Shown here: piece by piece, positions 31,516 through 40,678 of the stretch
Layout of the letters: the number at the start of each line of letters is the position of its first letter
Numbering within the stretch: the first letter of the stretch is position 1
From: Nakaseomyces glabratus
Taxonomy: Eukaryota; Ascomycota; Saccharomycetes; Saccharomycetales; Saccharomycetaceae
Assembly: GCF_010111755.1 (NCBI RefSeq)
Contig: NC_088954.1
Coordinates: forward strand, 310,001-374,000
DNA length: 64,000 nt
Direction: 5' to 3'
Translations under genes and position numbers: made by a program
The notes under the pieces: model-generated
The model's input: the letters and a program-made list of their open reading frames with translations, nothing else
Told to the model about the DNA's origin: nothing
Database searches by the model: none

Positions 31516-32490
31516 ATGACGAGCGACATTGCTACTACTTTTGAAGGCGAGATCGATTTGGGTATCATTGGTGGTACCGGTCTGTACAATCTGGAATGTT
31601 TGAAGGCTATTGCTATCCTCCCACCGATGGAGACACCATGGGGTAAGACCTCTTCTCCCATCACCATCTCCAAGGTGACCACCACAAAGGACATTGAGGG
31701 CCACCCAAGCATTAACAAGAACTTCCATGTGGCTTTCATCTCCAGACATGGTCTGCACCATGAATACCCTCCTACTAAGGTGCCTTTCAGAGCCAACATG
31801 GCTGCGTTGAAACATCTCAAGTGTAAAGCTGTGTTGTCCTTCAGTGCTGTCGGTTCATTGCAACACCATATCAGGCCAAGAGACTTTGTGCTTCCACAGC
31901 AGATCATTGATAGAACTAAGGGTATCAGAGACTCCTCATATTACAACGATGAAGGTCTAGTCGGGCATGTCGGTTTCGGTAACCCATTCTCTGAAGCCTT
32001 TGCCAAGTACATCTACCAGTTCAAGGACAACTTGGTTAACAAAGGCGACCACTGTACTCTGCATTTCAATAAGGATATTACTGTTATCTGTATGGAGGGG
32101 CCTCAATTCTCTACAAGAGCCGAGTCTAAGATGTACAGATTGCTTGGTGGTGACGTTATCAACATGAGTGTCATTCCAGAAGCCAAGTTGGCTCGTGAGT
32201 GTGAGCTGCCATATCAAATGGTTTGTATGTCCACTGATTATGACGCTTGGAAAGATGAAGAAGAACCTGTGACAGTGGAGACCGTTATTGGCCACTTGAC
32301 AAACAACGGTATGAACGCTAACGTGTTGGCTTCTTGCATTATCGAATCAATGGCTCATGAACTACCTGAATTCATGGTTACTGGTGACGGTTTGAAGAAC
32401 TCAGTAAAGATGTCAATCTCCACCAAGCCAGAAGGTATGTCCAAAGAGACGCTTAACAAGTTGAGATACCTATTCCCAGACTATTGGTAG
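31516..32490 (+). CDS. MEU1: MEU1: methylthioadenosine phosphorylase (methionine salvage)
   Basis: The ATG at 31516 ([20 protein letters not shown]) was chosen; the frame is open 30 codons further only through a TTG. The 324-residue protein (S. cerevisiae 337) is a trimeric-type purine nucleoside phosphorylase. Landmarks are [98 protein letters not shown] and [10 protein letters not shown]. It splits 5'-methylthioadenosine, a by-product of polyamine synthesis, to adenine and methylthioribose-1-phosphate. The gene is convergent with POM34. Confidence 0.97.
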   Translation: MTSDIATTFEGEIDLGIIGGTGLYNLECLKAIAILPPMETPWGKTSSPITISKVTTTKDIEGHPSINKNFHVAFISRHGLHHEYPPTKVPFRANMAALKHLKCKAVLSFSAVGSLQHHIRPRDFVLPQQIIDRTKGIRDSSYYNDEGLVGHVGFGNPFSEAFAKYIYQFKDNLVNKGDHCTLHFNKDITVICMEGPQFSTRAESKMYRLLGGDVINMSVIPEAKLARECELPYQMVCMSTDYDAWKDEEEPVTVETVIGHLTNNGMNANVLASCIIESMAHELPEFMVTGDGLKNSVKMSISTKPEGMSKETLNKLRYLFPDYW

Positions 32491-32657
32491 TTTCAATATG
32501 GGGAAGATGAGCACATTGAAAATTTTATAAATAAACCATGGGACACCGGATTTTTAGTCATATTGCGCAAACTATATCATTTAAATAAGTATAAATAAGA
32601 GAACAGTAATAGAGATGCAAATTCATTTCAAAGGTGCTACGTAAGTTACACTAGGAT

Positions 32658-33755
32658 CTACTTAAAGCTTTTCCTGGGACTTGGTGTATCCATCATATAC
32701 GTGTATTTACTACTTGGGATATAGCCCGCAGATGTGTCGTTCAGGGTAGTAATTGTCGAATTCCTTCTAACAATATCAGAATGATGAAGTTCTGCAAAGT
32801 TGACAGATCGGTTATTACCGGTAGATGCGTTATTATTAAAAATGTTAGACCTCACTAGTGGATTAACATTATTGCTTACACTGTTCATGTTAGAGTTTCT
32901 TTCTTCTTCCATTTTCTTTTTCATTGGAGTTTGGATCGATCTAAACGCATATGGTGGTGCTGACACTTGAGACTCTGTATTTTTTTTATTTATTCCAGAA
33001 GATACGCTTTGATCTTTTGTGTTTTCGGTAGTCTTTTTCGAATTTTGTTTTAGCATCAAATTAGATGGCTCTATCCTACGTAGGTTTGAGGTTTCACCCT
33101 GGCCAATAAAGCCAAGCAAGTTTTTTTGTCTCTGGTTCAATTTCAAGTCACTGATCTTGACCTTTCCAACTAGTGCAAATATTGACATTAGCACATTGTA
33201 TAGCACTAGACCTCTGAACGCTTTGTTGAAGGAACTAACCGAGAATAGTAAATCTATGGCATTCTCGGCGGCCTTATTGTTTGGCATGTGCAATAGCGCC
33301 AAAATCTGGTCTGTCTGTAGCCAGTTCTTTCGTACCTTCTGTCCGGAAGAGGTATGATCCAAGTACAGGAGAATAAATTTCGTGATTAAGTTCCACAGTA
33401 AGTATAACAGCACATTGTTGATAATCTTTTGAACTTCCAAACTCTTGTTTACGGATCGCTCGGCCAACTTCTCAAGCACAGGATTCTCGAAGAACCCCAG
33501 ATCATGCGATTGCACCGTCTGTCTTTCAACAGTCTGCTGTATGGGTTCCTGGGACTTATGGCTGAATATGTTGATACTCGAAGTAGGCGTGAACACCCGC
33601 TCATCCGTCCTCTCTTTCTTCTCATCGGTCGCTATACTCCTGCCTTGGTACAGCTTCGGCGTGTCCTTCACAATCCTCTCCCTAACACTAAAGAACTGCT
33701 CCCGCGACAACGGCCTAGAGGGCGTGCTCAAATTGTTCCTGTTGATACCCGACAT
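32658..33755 (-). CDS. POM34: POM34: transmembrane nucleoporin
   Basis: The ATG at 33755 was chosen (MSGINRNNLSTPSRPLSREQ); the frame is open six codons more through a GTG. The 365-residue protein (S. cerevisiae 299) has two hydrophobic stretches, around residues 125-145 (INNVLLYLLWNLITKFILLY) and 190-210 (RGLVLYNVLMSIFALVGKV), with polar, Asn/Ser-rich termini. The tail contains phospho-site-like PSPRK. Pom34 anchors the nuclear pore membrane ring with Pom152 and Ndc1. Sequence similarity is weaker than for neighbours, so the call rests partly on position between MEU1 (YLR017W) and PSR2 (YLR019W), exactly where POM34 (YLR018C) lies in S. cerevisiae. Confidence 0.85.
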   Translation of the reverse strand: MSGINRNNLSTPSRPLSREQFFSVRERIVKDTPKLYQGRSIATDEKKERTDERVFTPTSSINIFSHKSQEPIQQTVERQTVQSHDLGFFENPVLEKLAERSVNKSLEVQKIINNVLLYLLWNLITKFILLYLDHTSSGQKVRKNWLQTDQILALLHMPNNKAAENAIDLLFSVSSFNKAFRGLVLYNVLMSIFALVGKVKISDLKLNQRQKNLLGFIGQGETSNLRRIEPSNLMLKQNSKKTTENTKDQSVSSGINKKNTESQVSAPPYAFRSIQTPMKKKMEEERNSNMNSVSNNVNPLVRSNIFNNNASTGNNRSVNFAELHHSDIVRRNSTITTLNDTSAGYIPSSKYTYMMDTPSPRKSFK

Positions 33756-34642
33756 CGGCTCTCTTCTGTCCACTTGTATTACCTCAATAACACCAAAAAT
33801 AGCCTAAAAACTCTGCAAAAAAGCGGGCAAATGGGATGTTACAAAACTCCTAGCACACACTGATGAACCGTATAACCAGTAACACGCTCGCTAGCCCTCT
33901 AACGAAGCACATATGGCTCACCAATTAAGCATCTTCCAGCAATTTTCCTTTTAGCTTTTATGGCTTTAAAATGCCCATCGGGTGAAAGTCACTATGTACT
34001 AACGCAACGAAAAACTTTCACCCTTTCAAGGACTTCCCAGTTCAAATCCCAGGATTATATTGGATGGCAACAACAGTAATGGGACTGGATTACACCACTC
34101 AGCGGCTAAACATAAAAGTATACAGGCAAAAGGACTCCTTTCTTTGCGTCAATTCTACTCTTGGAATCTGGCTGCCCTTTACTTTCTGATCTGAGACATA
34201 CGGACTCTCTAATCCTTTTGCTGTTGCACTGTTGCAGATTGTTAATTGTTTTGCAAATTACTGCTTGTTTCGCAAACTGGTCTGCATATTGGTCTGCATA
34301 TTGTTGCTGTTTTGCTAATTGCTCTAATTGTTCTGCAAATTTTCCCGCAAATTCTGCTAATTGGTATCTCTGCAATTTCAAGGCTTAACCCATTTCGGAC
34401 TCTTTTGGACTAATCAGTTTTGATTAATAGTTCGCTATAGGATAAGGTATAGCATTGTGCTTATATCAGACATTGATCAGCGGATCTATCATCTCATCTC
34501 TGGATCAAATATAGTGACTCTCTTGGAAAAAGGGGTTAAACACGCGTGCAATATAGTCATAAAGCAACTTGGGAACAAGGGCTTCGCGGAAACACAGCGT
34601 GAGTGAGACATATACTAGTCCCCTGCATCTTAAAAGCGTGGG
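33756..34642. promoter_or_regulatory. Divergent 0.9 kb promoter region POM34 / PSR2
   Basis: This region contains an imperfect 12 bp repeat block (about 34240-34365), a stress-response-like AGGGG at 34531-34535 and a CACGCGTG palindrome at 34541-34548 that includes an ACGCGT (MCB) core. An open frame on the minus strand across the repeat block lacks any ATG and is not called. Confidence 0.5.
34240..34365. repeat. Imperfect 12 bp tandem repeat block
   Basis: GGTCTGCATATT occurs twice in tandem (34279-34290, 34291-34302), with diverged copies GTTCTGCAAATT (34330-34341) and TTCCCGCAAATT (34342-34353) and related TTGCTAATT pieces around them. Confidence 0.6.
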
Positions 34643-35875
34643 ATGGGATTTATTTCTGCATTATTTTGTTGTTCTTCTAATTCTACCACAGACTCGATAA
34701 CTACTAAGCAAATTACTTCGCAAAACAATAATAGGGATACGAGTAACACCGACCCGGAAAAATATCACCAAAACGTAAAGATGATGACCTATAACAATAC
34801 TACTACATTGACACCCGAGCGTGACAGCTCTTTGAATAAACATAACAACAGCTCCTCGCCTCAGATAGCTGACATTAACGCATCTAAGCGACCTCGAACT
34901 ACTCCTGACATATCAGCGAATCCACAGAATAACAACATACCACAGGTTAATGTGCCGGACGATGCTCTATCGCGGTCTTCTTCTGATAGTGGGCAGCAAA
35001 GAATACTGAAGGGTTCGTGGACCATTGGTGGTGAAGATGAAAAAATGGACGATCACACTCATTTGAAAATACATGGAGATGAAGATATGGGCGAGATGTC
35101 AAATGAGAAGACGACGATTAATGAAAGCAATAGCGAGTTGGATAGAAGTACACAGTCGTCAAGTGAAATGACCTATCAGCCAACCGACAACCAGGGTGGC
35201 ATCATCACAAGTGTCTATGATAACGATGTTGATATGGATAGAGACGTTACACCACCATATGACGAACCTTATGTAGATCTTGCAGCATTACAGGAAGACC
35301 AATATCATGCTCCAGGGTATAACACACTACTACCACCCCAGACTGAACAGTTCAAAGGAAAGAAGTGCCTAGTTCTAGATCTGGATGAAACGCTAGTGCA
35401 TTCTTCTTTCAAATATTTAAGGACAGCAGATTTTGTCTTACCAGTGAATATTGACGATCAGGTTCACAATGTGTATGTAATAAAGCGACCTGGTGTGGAT
35501 GAGTTTTTGAAACGGGTGGGTGAACTTTACGAAGTAGTCGTTTTCACAGCTAGTGTGGCAAGGTATGGTGATCCCCTCCTGGATATACTGGACCAGCATA
35601 AGTCTATTCATCATAGACTATTTAGAGAAGCATGTTACAACTATGAAGGTAATTATATTAAGAATCTGTCTCAAATTGGACGGCCTTTATCTGAGATAAT
35701 TATTTTAGATAATTCTCCAGCATCATATATTTTCCATCCACAACATGCCATTCCAGTTTCGTCTTGGTTTTCAGACTCGCATGATAATGAATTAATTGAC
35801 ATTGTACCACTATTAGAAGATCTATCTAGTAATTCAGTACTAGATGTCGGAAAGGTACTAGATGTTACAATCTAA
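34643..35875 (+). CDS. PSR2: PSR2/PSR1-type plasma-membrane phosphatase (FCP/SCP family)
   Basis: The 410-residue protein starts [13 protein letters not shown]: a Gly2 and adjacent cysteines like the palmitoylated N-termini of S. cerevisiae Psr1 and Psr2. A variable low-complexity middle leads to the catalytic domain from about residue 245 ([20 protein letters not shown], the DxDxT nucleophile motif), then [53 protein letters not shown] and [15 protein letters not shown]. The pair act with Whi2 in salt and general stress responses through Msn2. In S. cerevisiae PSR1 and PSR2 are WGD duplicates. The PSR2 symbol follows the POM34 and IRC25 flanks; co-orthology is possible. Confidence 0.9.
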   Translation: MGFISALFCCSSNSTTDSITTKQITSQNNNRDTSNTDPEKYHQNVKMMTYNNTTTLTPERDSSLNKHNNSSSPQIADINASKRPRTTPDISANPQNNNIPQVNVPDDALSRSSSDSGQQRILKGSWTIGGEDEKMDDHTHLKIHGDEDMGEMSNEKTTINESNSELDRSTQSSSEMTYQPTDNQGGIITSVYDNDVDMDRDVTPPYDEPYVDLAALQEDQYHAPGYNTLLPPQTEQFKGKKCLVLDLDETLVHSSFKYLRTADFVLPVNIDDQVHNVYVIKRPGVDEFLKRVGELYEVVVFTASVARYGDPLLDILDQHKSIHHRLFREACYNYEGNYIKNLSQIGRPLSEIIILDNSPASYIFHPQHAIPVSSWFSDSHDNELIDIVPLLEDLSSNSVLDVGKVLDVTI

Positions 35876-36354
35876 GTCGTTAGCATTTTGCTCTCGTGTG
35901 TTTTAATGAGAAACAACCATTTTCTCTTATTTCGATCAAATTAACTGCACTTAAATTTGTCAATTGCAGTTGCATTTGCGCTATTGTATTGAGGCTATCT
36001 GAGATGTGTTTTATGCCTCCTGATAGAAGCTTAGTTTTTTTTTTCTTTTTATTAACCTTAAGGTTTGAAGCAGCTGGTTCTACTTTTAGCCTACACGGGT
36101 AAAGACCATACCGTCATGTAATTTAAATAAACATTTCACATAAGAATAAATATGATATTTTAATTTTGGTTGAATAAGCATGCGTGGTAATGGTTTGCTA
36201 TCTACCTGTAAATGACTCAAGGATACACACATGACGAGGTTAAGAAGAAGATCAAGTTTGTGTAATGAAAATGCAGTACCAAATATATAAAGACTCTATA
36301 ATCAAAGTATCTACCGAATGAACTATATGTTAAATAAATGGAAAGGGCACTATA
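35876..36354. other. Convergent 3' region PSR2 / YEH2
   Basis: This 479 bp AT-rich gap separates two convergent genes. It includes a T-rich tract at about 36036-36050. Nothing else was recognised. Confidence 0.4.
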
Positions 36355-37980
36355 TCAGTTGTGCACTGTTTCATTAGATGGTATTCTCATGTTCTCAACA
36401 ATTGGTTTCCCTATTCTCTCGATGACATCTTTTGCCCATAGGACATCTAAATGCGAATACTCATCGATATACCAGATCTTATAGATATCACGCGATTCGT
36501 AATTTATAAAGTGGTTGATTAACCTTTCCCCATCCACTAATCTATCTTGTTTTGGTGCAAAAAGCATGATATGTGGGAAATCATTTGCAGTCTCTCTAGG
36601 AGCATTTAAATGATTAGGGACATTCTTTAGGTTTAAGGAAGAGCTTGATGATGAGGTATCAGATAGAACAGGAAACCATGTTTTGGTGTCGGGGAAAAGC
36701 TTATGTGCACCATTTTTAAATCCAGTAATACTTCTGTCCGGAGTTAACCACCATCTCATTAGCTTGACTGACACGTAAACTGGGGAGAAAAGGAAACAGC
36801 GGTCTCTTAGTTTCTTGTCCCATAGTTTATCATTCCAATCAAACATATAATTGAACATGATGTATGAGAAAAAAGAGAACATCTTGGTTCCAGCCATTAA
36901 CTTTCTCATTCTCATCATGAAAGGAATAAAAGATTTCTGTCCAAACACCCAGGGGCTATCTATGCTAGCCGCCATAAATCTCACAAACATTTTTTCATCT
37001 AGTAGTGGGCCAGGATATATTGCTGGTGCCAGGGCAATGAAGTTATCTAGGGAATCAATTAGTGTGAATTTATCTGGTTCATCATAAAGTTCTGGACCAT
37101 TGATTAAGCCTAGCAAACTTTGTGTTGTTCCTTGAGAATGGCCTATTAAAGTAATTTTTGAAAAACCAGTCCTGCTTTTAACTTGTTCCACTAATGCTCT
37201 GATATCATACTTCACAAAATCTTTAATGTCCCAATCCCACTTATTGAACCAATGGGGTTTATCTATCTTATTTTTGTTCCAATCTGGGTTCAAGCCACAT
37301 CTGTTGTTACCTAACCAAACATCAAAACCGGCCTGATGAAAGAAGTAAGCTAGAGAGGCTCTGCCTGTTGAAGCGTATGCTCCACAGCTTTGTAGCAATC
37401 CATGTAAAAGTAAAAGAGGGTATCTTTGAATGTTTTCCATACCAGGCTCGTTGTGTTTCATATGGAGAAGGTCTATTATATATCCATCTTTTGTCTCAAT
37501 TCTAAAAGTTTCGATCTCGATATTATATTGGCTGTAGTAATACTCAAGATTCGGTACTAACTGTGAATCTTCAACTTCTGATATACTGTCGAAGGGATTC
37601 TCGGTGATATTGTTTAAATAAAATTGCCTATTTTCTTCATAGCTATCTTCATTCAGCGTAGAAGGTTCTGGAGACCCTGTGATGGTATTATCGTACTCTA
37701 TGTTATTGTCCTCATCAACCTCTATATCCAAAGGTGTGGTTGAGGATGTGGACATCCCGCGATTGTGAGACTTCTCTCTGCCATGAGACTTGTTGTGTTT
37801 GTGTCTCTCTGGATATATCTTAGTGGATGACTTCCTTACATCACGCGGATCTTTATTACCAAATATATGCGAGGAGAATAAATTGTGGAACAGCGCCAGT
37901 ATAAACAGTGCTGCCATAAAGCCTCCGATCATTAGATCAGACACGATCTCATGCAAAATATGTACCAAATAGTTTGTCAT
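36355..37980 (-). CDS. YEH2: YEH2: membrane steryl ester hydrolase
   Basis: The 541-residue protein (S. cerevisiae Yeh2 538) starts at an ATG. It has an N-terminal membrane anchor (about 10-33, LHEIVSDLMIGGFMAALFIL) followed by NKDPRDVRKSSTKI and a polar linker. An acid-lipase-type alpha/beta hydrolase domain follows: LLHGLLQSCGAY, WLGNNRCGLNPDW, nucleophile elbow LIGHSQGTTQSL, and a C-terminal catalytic His in DEYSHLDVLW; the Asp is likely in APKQDRLVD. It releases sterols from steryl esters. In S. cerevisiae Yeh2 is at the plasma membrane and its duplicate Yeh1 is on lipid droplets. Gene order with PSR2 and IRC25 favours YEH2. Confidence 0.88.
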   Translation of the reverse strand: MTNYLVHILHEIVSDLMIGGFMAALFILALFHNLFSSHIFGNKDPRDVRKSSTKIYPERHKHNKSHGREKSHNRGMSTSSTTPLDIEVDEDNNIEYDNTITGSPEPSTLNEDSYEENRQFYLNNITENPFDSISEVEDSQLVPNLEYYYSQYNIEIETFRIETKDGYIIDLLHMKHNEPGMENIQRYPLLLLHGLLQSCGAYASTGRASLAYFFHQAGFDVWLGNNRCGLNPDWNKNKIDKPHWFNKWDWDIKDFVKYDIRALVEQVKSRTGFSKITLIGHSQGTTQSLLGLINGPELYDEPDKFTLIDSLDNFIALAPAIYPGPLLDEKMFVRFMAASIDSPWVFGQKSFIPFMMRMRKLMAGTKMFSFFSYIMFNYMFDWNDKLWDKKLRDRCFLFSPVYVSVKLMRWWLTPDRSITGFKNGAHKLFPDTKTWFPVLSDTSSSSSSLNLKNVPNHLNAPRETANDFPHIMLFAPKQDRLVDGERLINHFINYESRDIYKIWYIDEYSHLDVLWAKDVIERIGKPIVENMRIPSNETVHN

Positions 37981-38465
37981 GTTTCTAGGAGAGAGAAATA
38001 ATAGTTACCACACTAGCAGTTTATTAGTTTCGGTTGTATAGGTAAATGTTTAAAGGCTAAAAACGCGTATTGGTTTACAGATGTATGCTTAGTTTTCCAA
38101 ACAGTTGTATCCCAAAATAAAAACGTGAAAACCGCTCAAAAAATGTGGTTTTTTGTTTGATTCGTTTTTTCTATGATAGCAGTTAGCAAACTGTCACTAT
38201 TATAGTCTCTTAGAGTGCTTAATTCTCCTCTTCTTCGTGCTGTTTATTGGGCATAAAACAGCTTTAAAACTAGTATTGTTGGCATTTTGCGTTCTTGAAA
38301 ACTCATCGCCGGCAAGTTCCCCGGACTTGCTCTAGACTTGTGAAAATTGGTGAAAAAAATGGCTCATAGGCATTGCGAACTACAAACAATAGTCTGATGA
38401 AGTGGTCGATTGTGTGTGTTTATTGACCAGTATATTGATCCTTAGGTTTATCAAAGCGATAAAAG
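37981..38465. promoter_or_regulatory. Divergent promoter YEH2 / IRC25 with PAC-like box
   Basis: This 485 bp region has CTCATCGC at 38302-38309 (reverse PAC core). An inverted repeat follows, GCAAGT..ACTTGC at about 38312-38330. An ACGCGT lies at 38063-38068. No PACE was found upstream of IRC25. Confidence 0.45.
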
Positions 38466-38978
38466 ATGCAGGTAAGGAGTATTAGAAGGAAGCTCGATGC
38501 TCAGATAGATGCGGCTGAAGGGGAAGTTGCAGTGAAGGCATTACACTATAGCAACAGTGTTGTTTTACAAATTCGATATAACGGTGAGTTTGATTCTACA
38601 TATGAAGTCAATTCCGTTGGTCTAAGGCCTGGATCCATGACTAATGGTAGACCATTGGCGTTGAATACTTATGCTAGTGAAGATAATAGCCAAAACGGCG
38701 GCTCCGGTGAGATAGATGAAGAAACGGAAGAGCCTACTGACTACTTGGCAGACTATAAAGTAGTAGTACGATTGGGGAATGGTGACGATCCTAAGATGAA
38801 TATTGTCTGTTCACAAATTGCGGAGCTTTATAATCAAATGCAAGGTGGAGATGAACTTAGAGGTGTGAATCTTGTCATTAGTCTAAGTAGAAAGCTTTGG
38901 AAAGGTGAGGACTCACACTCGAGGGATTTTGCTGTATTAGTTTTCCTGCTGCAATGTATAAAGGATATGTATGTATGA
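38466..38978 (+). CDS. IRC25: IRC25 (POC3/PBA3): 20S proteasome assembly chaperone
   Basis: The 170-residue protein (S. cerevisiae 179) starts at ATG 38466. The family is divergent and I recognise few fixed motifs; the pattern of alternating beta strands (VVLQIRYNGEFDSTYEVNS, YKVVVRLGNGD, GVNLVISLSRKLWK) plus a C-terminal helix (DFAVLVFLLQCIKDMYV) fits the Pba3 fold. The position between YEH2 (YLR020C) and SDO1 (YLR022C) is exactly that of IRC25 (YLR021W), which is the main support. Irc25 pairs with Poc4 to guide alpha-ring assembly of the 20S proteasome. It is convergent with SDO1, 69 bp apart. Confidence 0.85.
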   Translation: MQVRSIRRKLDAQIDAAEGEVAVKALHYSNSVVLQIRYNGEFDSTYEVNSVGLRPGSMTNGRPLALNTYASEDNSQNGGSGEIDEETEEPTDYLADYKVVVRLGNGDDPKMNIVCSQIAELYNQMQGGDELRGVNLVISLSRKLWKGEDSHSRDFAVLVFLLQCIKDMYV

Positions 38979-39047
38979 TGTTCAAGAACATATAAATTCT
39001 ACGGAGAAATGCTGAGTATTGGGTAGAAAATGCGTTTGTAATTGTAC

Positions 39048-39788
39048 TTACTTAGATGAGTCAATAACAGCCATATCGAGCACTTGGACTGTGCCAATAT
39101 CCTTTGCTGACTCTACAATATATCTATAGCTAACTGGATCTATTAAACCGGAGGCTATCCATGCTGAATCAGTTTGTGTGAATTCGCTATCTGTGAATAG
39201 CTTTTCCATCTTTTGGATAATATCTTCATGTGTAGATTTGTCATTAATTGTCAATTTGACCTTCATCTTGGCTCTCGTAATTGGTATAATTTGGCTGCTT
39301 ACAAGTAGTCTTATGGCATCCAGAGCCTGTGTCTTTGCAGGTTTATTTATCACGGGAGTGAACTTCAATTCCTGAAGCGCCTTGTGAATCATAGTAGGAG
39401 GATAACGTTTCTTAGATTGCGGGTTTATACACTTGGCACTGATGATTGTCAGCATCTCATTATTAATCTTGTTAATCATCAACTGTCTTTCCTTCTCCGA
39501 CAGTTGTATTTCACCTTTGCTCAACACCTCTTTAATTACCAAATCGACATCGGTGGTGCCGAACGCTTTCTGTAGATCCTCCTTTGGAGCCACTAGACCC
39601 TTTGAGACATTTGTGAAAACTTGGTGTATCTGCAATACTTCATCCAGCTCTTTCTCCACACCTTTTCTATAGTCCTGAACTTTATTCTGGTAGCATGCAA
39701 CTTCGAATCTTTTCTTATTTCTTTTGAGTTTCACAATGGAGACGTTGGTCAATTTGATCTGGCCCGATGGCTGGTTAATAACACCCAT
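39048..39788 (-). CDS. SDO1: SDO1: SBDS-family factor for 60S subunit maturation
   Basis: The ATG at 39788 (MGVINQPSGQIKLTNVSIVK) matches the S. cerevisiae start (MPINQPSGQIKLTNVS); the frame upstream is open only through a TTG. The 246-residue protein (S. cerevisiae 250) has the SBDS N-terminal FYSH domain (KRFEVACYQNKVQDYRKGVE, DEVLQIHQVFTNVSKG), the central helical domain (GEIQLSEKERQLMINKINNE) and the ferredoxin-like C-terminal domain. With the GTPase Efl1, Sdo1 releases Tif6 from pre-60S subunits in the cytoplasm. The human orthologue is mutated in Shwachman-Diamond syndrome. A PAC box and an RRPE lie just upstream. Confidence 0.97.
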   Translation of the reverse strand: MGVINQPSGQIKLTNVSIVKLKRNKKRFEVACYQNKVQDYRKGVEKELDEVLQIHQVFTNVSKGLVAPKEDLQKAFGTTDVDLVIKEVLSKGEIQLSEKERQLMINKINNEMLTIISAKCINPQSKKRYPPTMIHKALQELKFTPVINKPAKTQALDAIRLLVSSQIIPITRAKMKVKLTINDKSTHEDIIQKMEKLFTDSEFTQTDSAWIASGLIDPVSYRYIVESAKDIGTVQVLDMAVIDSSK

Positions 39789-40678
39789 TTCTCCTGTGAT
39801 CGATTCGCTGAGGTGGTGGCACTTGGGAATCAAATTGTTACTAGCTCATCGGATTCCATGTTTGGGCTCTTTATATTGTCAAATTTGATAATTTTTCACT
39901 TAGTTTTTGTACGGGACCTTCCTTGCACAGGTCAAGTGTCATAATAACTAGATGGGGGAGTGATCATGACAGTAGTCATTCCTTTGACAGGGTAGTATAG
40001 AGTTTCTTTGAGTATAAATAAAGTATATGAATTTATCAGTTTTTGGTTTATATAATTAAGAAATAGAAAAAATAGAGCGGGTCTAGGCGATAACTGGTAA
40101 TTCACAGCGTTTTGTCATTTCATAATAGGAACCACGGACTAAGTACAAGTAGCAAATCGATTGCAGCGGATTCCTATAATATCAAGGCGTGAAAAGCAGT
40201 GGCACTTCTTCAAGAAGTGGTCCTGTCTAGACGTGTTTCAAAAACTTCCTAGCTATGGGAGAGGAGTAGAGAGATCTTAAGTGCTTTTAAATTCTTTTAA
40301 ATGGACATCTAGAGTTGAAATCATAAAAATTGAGCATTACGACAACAGAGTTTCAAAATAAAAATGAAAATAGAAAATAGAAAAGAAAATATTGTGCAGC
40401 ATAGAATTTTGAGTGTAACTGGAATAAGGAAACATTAGCGTTTATCATTGGATTTGAATTTAAAAAGAAAAAAAGGGTTGAAGCAACAAATAAAAAAGGA
40501 ATAGTTAAATGTCATGAAGTATTGGGCATTAAAAGTCGTAAGCAGCATTCTTGTTTCTCAAGTGGGGACGGAAACCCACGAGAAGAAGTGTAAAAGAAAC
40601 TGTTTGACATGGTATTTTTATAGGTTCATTTGGCATTGCACATGAGCTGGAGAAAATCTATGGCGGGATTTTTTTAGC
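39789..40678. other. SDO1 promoter region and IZH3 3' region
   Basis: This 890 bp gap holds PAC and RRPE next to SDO1 (39844-39898). Further right there is a perfect hairpin-forming inverted repeat CACTTCTT-C-AAGAAGTG at about 40202-40218. I found no snoRNA boxes with correct spacing and no coding frame. Confidence 0.5.
39844..39898. promoter_or_regulatory. PAC and RRPE of SDO1
   Basis: The reverse PAC GCTCATCG lies at 39844-39851, 56 bp upstream of the ATG. ATAATTTTTCA at 39888-39898 is the reverse complement of an RRPE-like TGAAAAATTAT. The same 11-mer occurs upstream of RRN7. Confidence 0.7.

Noticed and set aside
34106..34381. 91-codon coiled-coil-like frame on the minus strand
   Set aside because: It begins at TTG with no ATG anywhere, and its repeated residues come from the 12 bp DNA repeat in the POM34/PSR2 promoter.
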